64,000 nucleotides of DNA from Crocinitomicaceae bacterium (GTDB taxonomy: Bacteria > Bacteroidota > Bacteroidia > Flavobacteriales_D > Crocinitomicaceae), in the NCBI GenBank assembly GCA_021325675.1, contig JAJTCM010000003.1, forward strand, positions 310,001-374,000, written 5' to 3'. Below, piece by piece: positions 17,597 through 24,708 of the stretch. The notes under the pieces are model-generated. The model saw only the letters and a program-made list of their open reading frames with translations, did no database searches and was not told the origin of the DNA. How positions within the stretch are numbered: position 1 is the stretch's first letter; each line of letters opens with the position of its first letter. The position numbers were made by a program, and so were the translations under genes.

Positions 17597-17602
17597 ATTA
17601 CC

Positions 17603-18457
17603 ATGACTATAGCATCATTCGGCAAAACTATTCGTTTGTTCCTGGTTGACGGAACCACCAATGGCCTTACCACGGCTGAACTAAGTAACTGGACGGGAAT
17701 TGGGATTAAAGTACCCCGCATTAAGTTCAAAGAATACAGCAGTCGTCCGGAATTTCAAAAGCCCGGCGTATATGTTCTCATCGGAAAGGGTGAAAACAAT
17801 GAAGATGCGGCCTATATTGGAGAAGCAGAAGTAATTGCTGAACGCTTGGCACAACATATTGTTAACAAAGATTTTTGGAACGAAGTTATTTTCTTTGGCA
17901 GCAAAGACAAATACCTCAATAAAGCAAGTGTCAAATACCTCGAAAATCGTTTACATGAACTGGCTTCCAAAGCCGGTCGTTATGCAATAAACCAAAATAC
18001 CCCTACCCGATCTGAATTATCGGAAGCAGAACAAGCGGAACTGGAAGAATTTCTTGCACACATTAAAGTTCTCACCGCAACTTTAGGACATAAACTATTT
18101 GAAAGCCTGGAGGAAACCGTTGAAAACAAAGAAATGACCAGAGAATTGTTCTACTGTAAAAACGGAGCAGGCGCCAACAGTTCAGGATCACCTTCCACAG
18201 AAGGTTTTATTGTTTACAAAAATTCGATCTTTATGTTACAGGAACAGCCATCATTAGGGGAAGGAGTTCGCCTTGAACGACGAAAAATGTTGGATCAGGG
18301 TTTACTAAATGTAGAAGGCAAATATTATCGGCTTACCAAAGACTATCTTTTTACTTCTTCTTCACGAGCGGCTTCAGTTACTTTAGGTCGACCAGCAAGT
18401 GGTCCGATCGAGTGGAAAACTTCTAAAGGGATTACTTTAAAACATTTTGAGATCTAA
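17603..18457 (+). CDS. GIY-YIG nuclease-domain protein with DUF4357
   Basis: 284 residues. The GIY-YIG fold is visible at residues 55-120: GVYVLIG, then AYIGEAE (YIG 71-73), R81 and E114 in 'VKYLENRLHEL', which match the catalytic tyrosines, arginine and glutamate. A DUF4357-like region follows at about 190-280 ('EGFIVYKNSIFML', 'RRKMLDQGLL'). Proteins of this architecture are frequent passengers of type I RM loci. It starts 6 bp after hsdR and ends the operon. It is probably a DNA-cleaving or DNA-binding accessory; its substrate is unknown. Confidence 0.9.
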   Translation: MTIASFGKTIRLFLVDGTTNGLTTAELSNWTGIGIKVPRIKFKEYSSRPEFQKPGVYVLIGKGENNEDAAYIGEAEVIAERLAQHIVNKDFWNEVIFFGSKDKYLNKASVKYLENRLHELASKAGRYAINQNTPTRSELSEAEQAELEEFLAHIKVLTATLGHKLFESLEETVENKEMTRELFYCKNGAGANSSGSPSTEGFIVYKNSIFMLQEQPSLGEGVRLERRKMLDQGLLNVEGKYYRLTKDYLFTSSSRAASVTLGRPASGPIEWKTSKGITLKHFEI

Positions 18458-18763
18458 AATTTAAATTTTCCAATCAATTCTTTTTCAAGAAGTTTACTGG
18501 ATTAAATGAAATCCATTTTTAGTAAGCCTACAGATATGAAAATAGAATGAAATTTTCTGAGCTGAAAACTACCTTAGCCTTCCAATTCTACACCAAATTC
18601 TGACCTTTAAAAATCAAAACCCTTGTAAATCAATATTTATACGGGTTTCAAAATTTATCAGGGGTCTTGAGCGAAATATCGAACTTTTTAGCGGAGGACA
18701 TTCAGTTGATTTTGGATTTTAGAGATCGGGAACGAACGTAATTTTTTGCAAAATTTAAACCAT
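18458..18763. other. Gene-free stretch at the end of the defence operon
   Basis: 306 AT-rich bases with no open frame longer than about 15 codons and no clear terminator or attC-like palindrome. The missing attC after the last cassette gene (18764-19126) suggests that the array boundary has been eroded here. Confidence 0.5.
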
Positions 18764-19126
18764 TTACAGATTGTCAATGATATGATCTAATAATTCAATA
18801 AAGACAGACTTATCAAACAGGTTGTTTAAATAGGAACTGCAAATTACATTTTCATTAATCCCAAGCATTTTATTCCTTAGATCAATAAATTCTTTTTTGA
18901 TATTTGGATTACCGAGTAATGTATTCGCCTTTTTTATATCATCCGGCCACAATGCATATGCGTCAATACCGCAACACGCCCGAACACATTCTGCTTCTAA
19001 ATATTCCCAAAGTTGTTCCGTTGATTTGATCTCAGCATCTATGTGAAACAACGTTGCATTTTGGTCTATGTCAATCCACTTTATCCATTTGTCTTGACCT
19101 ATGCTTATATCTTTCGTAATTTCCAC
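18764..19126 (-). CDS. Cassette gene 1: small hypothetical protein (possibly DUF6331-like)
   Basis: A 120-residue soluble protein with 'WEYLEAECVRACCGIDAYAL' in its centre, a segment that reminds me of the DUF6331 family (from memory, low certainty). No signal peptide. It is the last of three minus-strand genes separated by attC-like palindromes, and its start codon lies 22 bp inside the preceding recombination-site core, as in integron gene cassettes. No function is known. Confidence 0.7.
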   Translation of the reverse strand: MEITKDISIGQDKWIKWIDIDQNATLFHIDAEIKSTEQLWEYLEAECVRACCGIDAYALWPDDIKKANTLLGNPNIKKEFIDLRNKMLGINENVICSSYLNNLFDKSVFIELLDHIIDNL

Positions 19127-19147
19127 TGTTGGTCTATGTCTGTTAAA

Positions 19148-19226
19148 ATTAACGTTTTGGCACTAGGCGAAGTGGCGCTTTCTAAGGATAGTAATTGTTG
19201 CGCCATCTTGCTAGAGCATGTTATGT
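19148..19226 (-). repeat. attC-like recombination site between cassettes 1 and 2
   Basis: On the minus strand the segment opens with ACATAAC and closes with GTTAAT. In between, TGGCGC and GCGCCA form an inner stem, and CTAG-containing outer arms (GCTCTAGCAAGA versus the complement of TTCGCCTAGTGCC) pair imperfectly. This gives the bulged, long imperfect hairpin of about 79 bp typical of integron attC sites. The box sequences depart from the strict GTTRRRY consensus, so it is called attC-like. Confidence 0.65.
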
Positions 19227-19228
19227 AT

Positions 19229-19663
19229 TTATTCAATTGTCAAGTTAATCATTCTTTTAATATGTTTTATAAAACTCTTACTTTCCAACACGAAAGCAAT
19301 TGTCCAACCCAAAGCTATGAAAAAAAACAGCGATGAACCAATTAAAAACTGTGTGTTTTCAATTAGTCCCCTGTAAGTTAAAAACGCTATAACCATTACA
19401 GCAAAGACCATAACAATCCAGTACAAATTACCTGGGACAACTTCTATTCTTAAGTCTCCTTTATCACGGTCATATTGCCCTCTTATTTTCACATAACCGA
19501 TAATCATACCATTAATCAAAGCAAGGTTTGTATAAAACCCATCCAAAAATCCGTTTTTCGCTGATCCTTCAAAAGTCTTTGCAAAATGGGCATCCTTTCG
19601 AAGTGAAGTCAGAATTTTATCTACTTGCTCTGGTTTATTTAATATTTCAAGTGTCCTTTTCAA
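19229..19663 (-). CDS. Cassette gene 2: small membrane protein
   Basis: 144 residues. A soluble N-terminal part (1-78) is followed by two hydrophobic helices at about 81-99 (LYWIVMVFAVMVIAFLTY) and 106-128, ending in a short basic tail 'SKSFIKHIKRM'. It is likely an inner-membrane protein with both termini on the same side. No family is recognised. Its stop lies 3 bp before one attC-like site and its start about 30 bp after the core of another, so it forms a single-gene cassette. Confidence 0.7.
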   Translation of the reverse strand: MKRTLEILNKPEQVDKILTSLRKDAHFAKTFEGSAKNGFLDGFYTNLALINGMIIGYVKIRGQYDRDKGDLRIEVVPGNLYWIVMVFAVMVIAFLTYRGLIENTQFLIGSSLFFFIALGWTIAFVLESKSFIKHIKRMINLTIE

Positions 19664-19692
19664 ACTATGGTTTTGGGTTCTGGTTTATTACA

Positions 19693-19787
19693 CATAACGA
19701 AAACTGTCTGCCAGCGCCGAACTTGAATAGAAGCACAAATCTCCAAGTTTGCACATCATCCCGCCTGACGCAAAACCCGTGTTAGGC
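19693..19787 (-). repeat. attC-like recombination site between cassettes 2 and 3
   Basis: On the minus strand it starts with GCCTAAC, a perfect RYYYAAC R'' box, and ends with CGTTATG as R' box. Inside, AACTTG and CAAGTT pair around the apical loop, with GC-rich outer arms and bulges. Total length is 95 bp. The stop codon of cassette gene 3 (TAA) lies inside the R'' box, which is common in integron cassettes. Confidence 0.8.
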
Positions 19788-20669
19788 ATAGTAGTTTGAT
19801 AAATAATCTTTCGCTTTTAATTTCATTTGTTCATATTCCGCTGTAACTTTTTCACACTTTTCACTTGAATTTTTCGCAGATATACTTCTCATTCCTTTTC
19901 CAAGAAAGTCAATTTGACCATTTTTATCTTCATAGAAAAGTTTTACAGGACTATCATCAAAATAGACAATATTTTCTTTTCCTAAGAGCACTTCAACGAA
20001 AGCATAATCCTCTAAACTGCAAAATGCTCTGCCAATTCTTAATTTCTTGATCACTTTGTTGTTAATTAATGAATTGAAAATTGGATATTTTGGTTGTGTT
20101 ATTTTAACCCCAAAACCTAAAGCAATAATTTCCAAATTCGGAATTTCGCTTAAAAAATTGAAATTCTCAACAGGTTGGCTCCAATCGAAAGTGCCATTTA
20201 TGTAAATGTATCTTAAGCTTTCTATGCCTGCTAATGCACCAAAATCAGTTACGCGTCTTAAATTTTCAAAATGAACAGATTTCAGTCGTTTTAATTTTCT
20301 CAACGGAGTCAAATCCGAAAAACCTGAAACATATTCTAGAATTAGTTCTTCTAAATTTTTCAAGTCACCAATAAATTCTATGTCTGTCGCTCTGAAAAAA
20401 GTTACTCTTAATCGCTTAATATTTATTAGTTCACGAATAGCTTGAACTTGTTCTTTGCTTGGGTCGTGAAGTGTTATTTCTTCAAGGTTCGGACAGTCAA
20501 AAATTTGTTCCCAATGATTTTTGTCTTGGGTTTTGCTGATTGTCAATATTTTTACTTCCTCCTTGTTTGCGATTTCAAAGTCGGCTATAAATGCAAATCT
20601 TTCTCTATTTGGAATTGTCGTCCAATAGTCGCCTGTTCTGTCTAAAAAATCTCCAAAGTGATGTTTCAT
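19782..20669 (-). CDS. Cassette gene 3: leucine-rich-repeat-like protein
   Basis: 295 residues, cytoplasmic. From about residue 60 to 210 the sequence shows successive LRR-like units with 'LEEITLHD', 'IKRLRVTFF', 'LKNLEELILEY', 'LKRLKSVHFENL' and 'IESLRYIYI', spaced by about 21-24 residues. The C-terminus is lysine-rich (KCEKVTAEYEQMKLKAKDYL). It is probably a protein-interaction module. It is the first cassette of the minus-strand array: the start codon is about 32 bp after a GTTAGCC core and the stop lies within the next attC-like site. Confidence 0.8.
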   Translation of the reverse strand: MKHHFGDFLDRTGDYWTTIPNRERFAFIADFEIANKEEVKILTISKTQDKNHWEQIFDCPNLEEITLHDPSKEQVQAIRELINIKRLRVTFFRATDIEFIGDLKNLEELILEYVSGFSDLTPLRKLKRLKSVHFENLRRVTDFGALAGIESLRYIYINGTFDWSQPVENFNFLSEIPNLEIIALGFGVKITQPKYPIFNSLINNKVIKKLRIGRAFCSLEDYAFVEVLLGKENIVYFDDSPVKLFYEDKNGQIDFLGKGMRSISAKNSSEKCEKVTAEYEQMKLKAKDYLSNYYA

Positions 20670-20700
20670 TGTCTATGTTTGGTATCGCTCTGCTGTTGTG

Positions 20701-20726
20701 GCTAACTTGTTAATTGACGAAATTAC
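20701..20726 (-). other. Cassette-array junction with core GTTAGC
   Basis: The plus strand reads GCTAACTTGTTAATTGACGA, i.e. on the minus strand a TTCGTCAAT-type flank, an AT spacer and GTTAGC directly before cassette gene 3. The same stretch, with two differences in about 21 bases, stands before the PIN-like cassette at 61725-61750. This fits an attI-like or half-site left boundary; no integrase gene is visible. Confidence 0.55.
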
Positions 20727-20896
20727 GCAAATTTCCTTCAAAAGCAAACACATGATTTAACTCAATGATTCCTGGAAAATTTGCAACTTACAAAAAGAAA
20801 GAGTGAGACCAGAATTAGATTAATTAAATTCTATTATATAGGATAAAACCTTTTAGAAGACCTACTACGTCAATCGCTGTGGGTCCGCGATGAAGT

Positions 20897-20928
20897 GAAA
20901 AAGCCACTCCCCAAGGAATGGCTTTTTC
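20897..20928. terminator. Bidirectional terminator after tRNA-Arg
   Basis: AAAAAGCCA (20898-20906) pairs with TGGCTTTTT (20919-20927), with TCC/GGA inside. The symmetry gives a T-run on either strand. It lies 12 bp beyond the 3' end of the minus-strand tRNA. Confidence 0.8.
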
Positions 20929-20939
20929 TACTTCTGTCG

Positions 20940-21011
20940 TGGCCCCGACGGGAATCGAACCCATATCTAAAGTTTAGGAAACTTCTATTCTATCCGTTGA
21001 ACTACGGCGCC
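20940..21011 (-). tRNA. tRNA-Arg (anticodon CCT)
   Basis: A 72-nt cloverleaf on the minus strand: acceptor arm GGCGCCG with CGGGGCC (one G-G mismatch at the fourth pair), D-arm GTTC...GAAT, anticodon stem GAAGT/ACTTT with loop TTCCTAA giving anticodon CCT (codon AGG), and T-arm ATGGG-TTCGATT-CCCGT. CCA is not encoded. Its 3' end faces the cassette array and defence island, the usual orientation for tRNA-targeted integration, though no repeated att sequence was found. Confidence 0.95.
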
Positions 21012-21117
21012 AATTGTTTCGCAAATTTAAGTTTTGTTTCGGGTCAATGCAAATACCTGCGCATTTTTTCCTACGCAGTGTTCTAAAAATGGTTGATGAT
21101 TCCAGATTTTCAACACT

Positions 21118-21290
21118 CAGGCACATAGATCAAAGAGATAAAAAAAGTAAGAAATAGGGCCCATAAGTGTTTCAACGTCGCTGGAGCACTCTATTTGAAC
21201 ACGTTTTGTTGTTAGGCGCAGATTAACTATGTGTGCTTTACGCTCTTATAATCAATCTTATCTATGTGTCTATGTGGTTAAATAAACTTC
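21118..21290. repeat. Intergenic repeat, 'cacatag' family, copy 1
   Basis: The gap 21012-21337 has no gene. It contains AGGCACATAGATCAAAG, CCATAAGTGTTTC, CTGGAGCACTC and, at the end, CTATGTGTCTATGTGGTTAA. The same words in the same order occur at 25630-25752. The ends are partly complementary (CACATAG / CTATGTG), giving a palindromic repeat element of unknown function. Confidence 0.6.
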
Positions 21291-21337
21291 ATGGCTGCTT
21301 TGGCAGAATCATCTGTTTTTTAGAACAGAACCTTTCC

Positions 21338-22282
21338 TTAAAGTGCAATTAATTCATCAATGCGGTCAACGTAAAGCTCCACCTGGCCTTCGTCGTTGGT
21401 GATGAAATTGGTGGCAAATTTTACGTTTTCCTTCCACTGCTCCTGGGCGTAAGAATGCTTTTTGAGCAGCGACTGGGAATACGTTTCGTCAAAAGTCTGG
21501 ACTAAAATCACCACTTCCGCATTCCGCTCGATGAGGTCTTGCAGGCCCAATCCGTTGAGGGGTGATTCTTCCGTGATCTTGTGCACAAGTGTCCAGGTCA
21601 GGGGGAAAAAATACACTTCATCGTTTTCCAGCTCCAGGTCGAAATAAAGCTTGTTGTAGCGGTCTTCCCCCACGCCCCGGTCCATGATGAGCATGACGTT
21701 TACGCGGGTATTGAGCAGCACATTGTTTCGCATGTTCACCATTTTGAACATCACGGCCATGCTGTCCTGGAACGGGGTCAGGATGATATTGTTGGAAAAA
21801 GCGATTTTAACTTCGGCATGGGAAAAACGGCCGTAGAGCAAACCCGTAGCCAGGGCAAAAGAGAGCACGCCAACAAAGGCTTCAACCATCGCAATGATGT
21901 TCGCCCCGAAACCGATCGGCGACATAGCCCCGTACCCCACTGTTGTCAGTGTTTGTACAGAGAAGAAAAATACGGCGAAAAATTCGTTTTGGGTTTTGTT
22001 GATCCCCTGGAGCTCTTCGATCCCGACACCGAGAAAAAGAAAGGTGAAAATGAAATTGAGCACCACGTAAAATCCCGTGATGTACAGCAGGAACTTAGGC
22101 CAGGAACATTCAATGAGGTGCTTGTAAAAATCCCTGAATTTGGAAATCCCTCCTACCCTGCGGATGTTGTAGCTTCCATCCTGGTTGAGGATCCGTTTGA
22201 GCGGTTTTTTATATTTTGAGCCCAGTCCGGGATCTTTTGCAGCTTTCGTTTTCATGCTGCTAAAATAAAAGTCTTTTGGCAA
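21338..22282 (-). CDS. KirBac-type inward-rectifier potassium channel
   Basis: 314 residues. Two membrane helices at about 62-84 and 128-150 flank a pore loop with the K+ selectivity filter TTVGYG (113-118). The cytoplasmic part (about 155-310) is the immunoglobulin-like IRK domain ('NVMLIMDRGVGEDRYNKLY', 'FPLTWTLVHKITEESPL'). A slide helix precedes TM1 ('KFRDFYKHLIECSWPKF'). It forms a tetrameric inner-membrane channel. Monocistronic, minus strand. The family is clear; gating signals are not visible. Confidence 0.95.
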   Translation of the reverse strand: MPKDFYFSSMKTKAAKDPGLGSKYKKPLKRILNQDGSYNIRRVGGISKFRDFYKHLIECSWPKFLLYITGFYVVLNFIFTFLFLGVGIEELQGINKTQNEFFAVFFFSVQTLTTVGYGAMSPIGFGANIIAMVEAFVGVLSFALATGLLYGRFSHAEVKIAFSNNIILTPFQDSMAVMFKMVNMRNNVLLNTRVNVMLIMDRGVGEDRYNKLYFDLELENDEVYFFPLTWTLVHKITEESPLNGLGLQDLIERNAEVVILVQTFDETYSQSLLKKHSYAQEQWKENVKFATNFITNDEGQVELYVDRIDELIAL

Positions 22283-22319
22283 TTAAACTTGTTTACAGCT
22301 TTTTTTAATCGCTCTAAAC

Positions 22320-22344
22320 GAAAAATGCAGGACCACCATCCTGC
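22320..22344 (-). terminator. Intrinsic terminator
   Basis: GCAGGA (22327-22332) and TCCTGC (22339-22344) form a 6-bp GC-rich stem with a 6-nt loop; on the minus strand it is followed by ATTTTTC. It ends the transcript of the 22404-22826 gene. Confidence 0.8.
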
Positions 22345-22403
22345 ACACACAAATACTGCCACAGCTTAGCGCTATGGAAGAGCTTTATTTCCTGTTTTCT
22401 TAA

Positions 22404-22826
22404 TCAGTTCGCCTCAATGCGTTTCCAGATTTTCTTCAGTTTCCAGTACTCATTCAGGAAAAGGTTTAATGCTTCCTGCTTTTCATGGAGCACGGTCTGG
22501 TCGCTTTGGATAACGAAATAAGCATGCTGAATGTAATCAAGTATGTCGGAACCCAGCAGGATGCGCGAAGCGGTTACATCAAAATTATAGTTATCGAATA
22601 CCATATTGATCTTGGCGATATCGCTTTTATCGTTAAAAGTTTTGCTTTTTTTGATGTTCAGCTCGAAATAAATCGGCAATAATTTATGGTTTAGCTCGAA
22701 AAAATGCTTCATGACGATCAGTCCGTCGTTAATCTGCTGGATGGACTCCAGTTTGATTGCATTGTTGTGATAGGAATTGAAACGCATAAAAATGAATTTA
22801 GGCTTACTATAATAATAGACGTTCAA
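22404..22826 (-). CDS. Hypothetical protein, about 140 aa
   Basis: Not recognised. The frame has 140 codons from ATG 22826; an internal ATG at 22787 (MRFNSYHNNAIKLES) would give 127 residues and looks the more natural start, because the first 13 residues are unusual. The protein is soluble, helical, rich in Asn, Leu and Ile, with 'IVMKHFFELNHKLLPIYFEL' and a C-terminal 'WKLKKIWKRIEA' helix. It stands alone between the channel gene and the DksA-like gene, followed by its own terminator. Confidence 0.65.
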   Translation of the reverse strand: MNVYYYSKPKFIFMRFNSYHNNAIKLESIQQINDGLIVMKHFFELNHKLLPIYFELNIKKSKTFNDKSDIAKINMVFDNYNFDVTASRILLGSDILDYIQHAYFVIQSDQTVLHEKQEALNLFLNEYWKLKKIWKRIEAN

Positions 22827-22963
22827 AATGTTATTTTGGTTTGTGGAAAAGGAATAAAATGAACAAATACTGCCCTTCAGCGAACATTACTCCCATCCGG
22901 ACTAACAATTTCAGTTTTAGTTGATAACTCGCAAATTTGTTAATTAAAAATACCCGCAAATAG

Positions 22964-22993
22964 TTGCCAGTTAATTTTGATCCTTTATATTTG
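22964..22993 (+). promoter_or_regulatory. Promoter of the dksA-like/lspA operon
   Basis: TTG at 22964-22966, a 19-bp spacer and TATATTTG at 22986-22993 match the Bacteroidetes consensus. The expected start is around 22998-23001, leaving a leader of about 33 nt before the ATG at 23033. Confidence 0.8.
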
Positions 22994-23032
22994 CGCTTCC
23001 TTGATTTATAATAAAGCTAACAGTATTACAAC

Positions 23033-23413
23033 ATGGCACAAGAAAAAACAAGATATACAGATTCTGAATTACAAGAGTTCAGGGAATTGATCTTAGATAA
23101 ACTCAAAGAAGCAAACGAAGATCTTAAATTGCTGAAAGGTACATTATCCCTCAGCGATGATCATGGTACGGATGATACCGGGCGCACTTTCAACATGATG
23201 GAAGACGGTTCCGAAACACTTTCCCGCGAAGAAGTAGCCCAATTGGCTGCCCGCCAGGAAAAATTCATCCAAAGCCTTCAAAGCGCTTTGCTCCGCATCG
23301 AAAATAAAACTTACGGTATTTGCCGTGAAACAGGAAAACTGATCCCGAAAGAAAGACTGAGACTTGTGCCGCACGCTACGTTAAGCATTGAAGCCAAAAA
23401 CTCTCAAAAATAA
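23033..23413 (+). CDS. TraR/DksA-family transcriptional regulator
   Basis: 126 residues. An N-terminal coiled-coil-forming region (about 8-85) precedes the DksA-type globular end 'YGICRETGKLIPKERL'. Only one cysteine of the C4 zinc finger remains, so metal binding is probably lost, as in many Bacteroidetes members. Proteins of this family bind in the secondary channel of RNA polymerase and modulate initiation. It shares a promoter with lspA, whose start lies 2 bp after its stop, an arrangement common in Bacteroidetes. Confidence 0.9.
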   Translation: MAQEKTRYTDSELQEFRELILDKLKEANEDLKLLKGTLSLSDDHGTDDTGRTFNMMEDGSETLSREEVAQLAARQEKFIQSLQSALLRIENKTYGICRETGKLIPKERLRLVPHATLSIEAKNSQK

Positions 23414-23415
23414 TT

Positions 23416-24096
23416 GTGAAAAAAAAGCTCCTGATTGCCGGCTTAATTGTTTTGCTGGTCCTGGTCCTGGATCAGGTCCTCAAAATCTGGGTTAAGTCGA
23501 CCTTTACCGTTTACGATGAACCGATCAACCTGTTGGGTGACTGGTTCCGCCTGATCTATATTGAAAACCAGGGAATGGCTTTCGGTACAACCTTCGGATC
23601 GAGCCAGTGGGCCAAGCTTGCCCTGAGCATTTTCAGGATCGGCGCCATCATCGGGATCGGCTATTATTGGTACAAACAGGCCAAAGCCGGTGTACGCACG
23701 GAGTTTTTAATTGCCTTAGGCTTTATTTTCGCAGGAGCTACCGGGAACCTGATTGATTCGATGTTTTACGATTTCGTTTTCAATTACGATCCCTGCATCT
23801 CTTTCAACCACCTGCCGGGCTCGGGCATCAAATCCGACTGCGGTATCTTCGGGGAGATCGAAACGCGCCACACGGGCTTCCTGCAAGGCAATGTCGTTGA
23901 TATGTTCCAGTTCAATTTCACCTGGCCTTCCTGGGTTCCCGGACTGGGCGGAAATGAAGTGTTCCCGGCGATCTGGAACATTGCGGATGCATCCATTAGT
24001 CTGGGTGTGATCATGATCCTCATCCGTCAGCGGAAATACTTCCCCAAAAAGAAGAAAAACGAGGAGCTCCCGGTTGACGAAAGCGTGCAGGAATAG
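23416..24096 (+). CDS. lspA: Lipoprotein signal peptidase LspA
   Basis: 226 residues with four membrane helices. The two catalytic aspartates are visible: D162 in 'GNVVDMFQF' and D191 in 'WNIADASISL'. 'YIENQGMAFG' (48-57) and 'GATGNLIDS' (107-115) are further family motifs. It cleaves the signal peptide of diacylglyceryl-modified prolipoproteins in the inner membrane. It is longer than the common 160-170 residues because of an insertion at about 120-158 with three cysteines, a type seen in Bacteroidetes. The start codon is GTG, 2 bp after the previous stop. Confidence 0.96.
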   Translation: MKKKLLIAGLIVLLVLVLDQVLKIWVKSTFTVYDEPINLLGDWFRLIYIENQGMAFGTTFGSSQWAKLALSIFRIGAIIGIGYYWYKQAKAGVRTEFLIALGFIFAGATGNLIDSMFYDFVFNYDPCISFNHLPGSGIKSDCGIFGEIETRHTGFLQGNVVDMFQFNFTWPSWVPGLGGNEVFPAIWNIADASISLGVIMILIRQRKYFPKKKKNEELPVDESVQE

Positions 24097-24102
24097 AAAG
24101 TT

Positions 24103-24131
24103 CCCGCAGATCTCGCTGACTTCCGCAGAAG
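24103..24131. repeat. 'tctgcg' intergenic repeat, left copy
   Basis: CCCGCAGATCTCGCTGACTT followed by CCGCAGAAG. Related words (TCTGCGAAATC, TCTCTGCGAAGTCTGCGGG) lie on the other side of the GxxExxY gene, in opposite orientation, so the gene is bracketed by inverted copies. Confidence 0.55.
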
Positions 24132-24140
24132 ATTTTTGAG

Positions 24141-24518
24141 TCATATCCCATTTACTTTCCGGAAAATATTTTTAGCAATATCGTCTGAGTTGAAATTAAC
24201 CAATAAACCTACTCTATAAGAAGATAATTTCAGATACGTGATCAATTGCTTGTGATGAACATCCAACAAAGTTGCAACAGATTTAATTTCTACAATTACT
24301 TTACGTTCCACAAGTAAATCTAGTCTATATCTTGATTCCAGGTAAACACCCTCATAATACAAAGGCACTTCAACCTGTGACTCAACATGAAGATTTCTTT
24401 TGATTAGTTCATAATGCAGGGCTTTTTCGTAAGCAGATTCAAGCAAGCCTGGACCAAGATTTTTGTATACGTTAAAGATGGCCCCTCTCAGCGAATAAGT
24501 GATTTCGTTTTCAGACAT
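24141..24518 (-). CDS. GxxExxY family protein
   Basis: 125 residues. The naming motif is GPGLLESAYEKAL (residues 18-30), followed by 'LDLLVERKVIVEIKSV', which supplies a D...ExK pattern of the PD-(D/E)xK nuclease fold, and 'QLITYLKLSSYRVGLLVNF'. The family is widespread in Bacteroidetes, and its function is unknown; nuclease activity is only inferred from the fold. It sits between lspA and lgt on the opposite strand from lspA and is flanked by short 'tctgcg' repeats, suggesting that it arrived as a small mobile unit. Confidence 0.92.
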   Translation of the reverse strand: MSENEITYSLRGAIFNVYKNLGPGLLESAYEKALHYELIKRNLHVESQVEVPLYYEGVYLESRYRLDLLVERKVIVEIKSVATLLDVHHKQLITYLKLSSYRVGLLVNFNSDDIAKNIFRKVNGI

Positions 24519-24585
24519 GTGTAAAGGTTTAAGTATTAAAAATACAAAAAAAACTTAACTCTTGTAAAGAAAATGAAATAAAAAA

Positions 24586-24704
24586 TTCTGCGAAATCTAT
24601 GAGAAACTATCATCACTATACAACCATTCTGCAGGTCTCTGCGAAGTCTGCGGGCAACAAACACCAGCATTAACATCAGCGAGTCTCTGCGAGGTCTGCG
24701 AGGA
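24586..24704. repeat. 'tctgcg' intergenic repeats, right copies
   Basis: Three related words: TTCTGCGAAATC (24586-24597), GGTCTCTGCGAAGTCTGCGG (from 24634) and GAGTCTCTGCGAGGTCTGCG (from 24681). They are spaced by about 47 bp and are complementary to the copy beyond the GxxExxY gene. Confidence 0.6.
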
Positions 24705-24708
24705 AAAC

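Noticed and set aside
8541-20940. tRNA-targeted genomic island with direct att repeats
   Set aside because: No second copy of the tRNA-Arg 3' end is visible in the window and no integrase is present, so island ends cannot be fixed; kept only as a low-interest suggestion.
21581-22219. A 212-codon open frame antisense to the KirBac channel
   Set aside because: Composition is that of a shadow frame (runs of His, Asp and Arg), and the opposite strand encodes an intact channel with selectivity filter.
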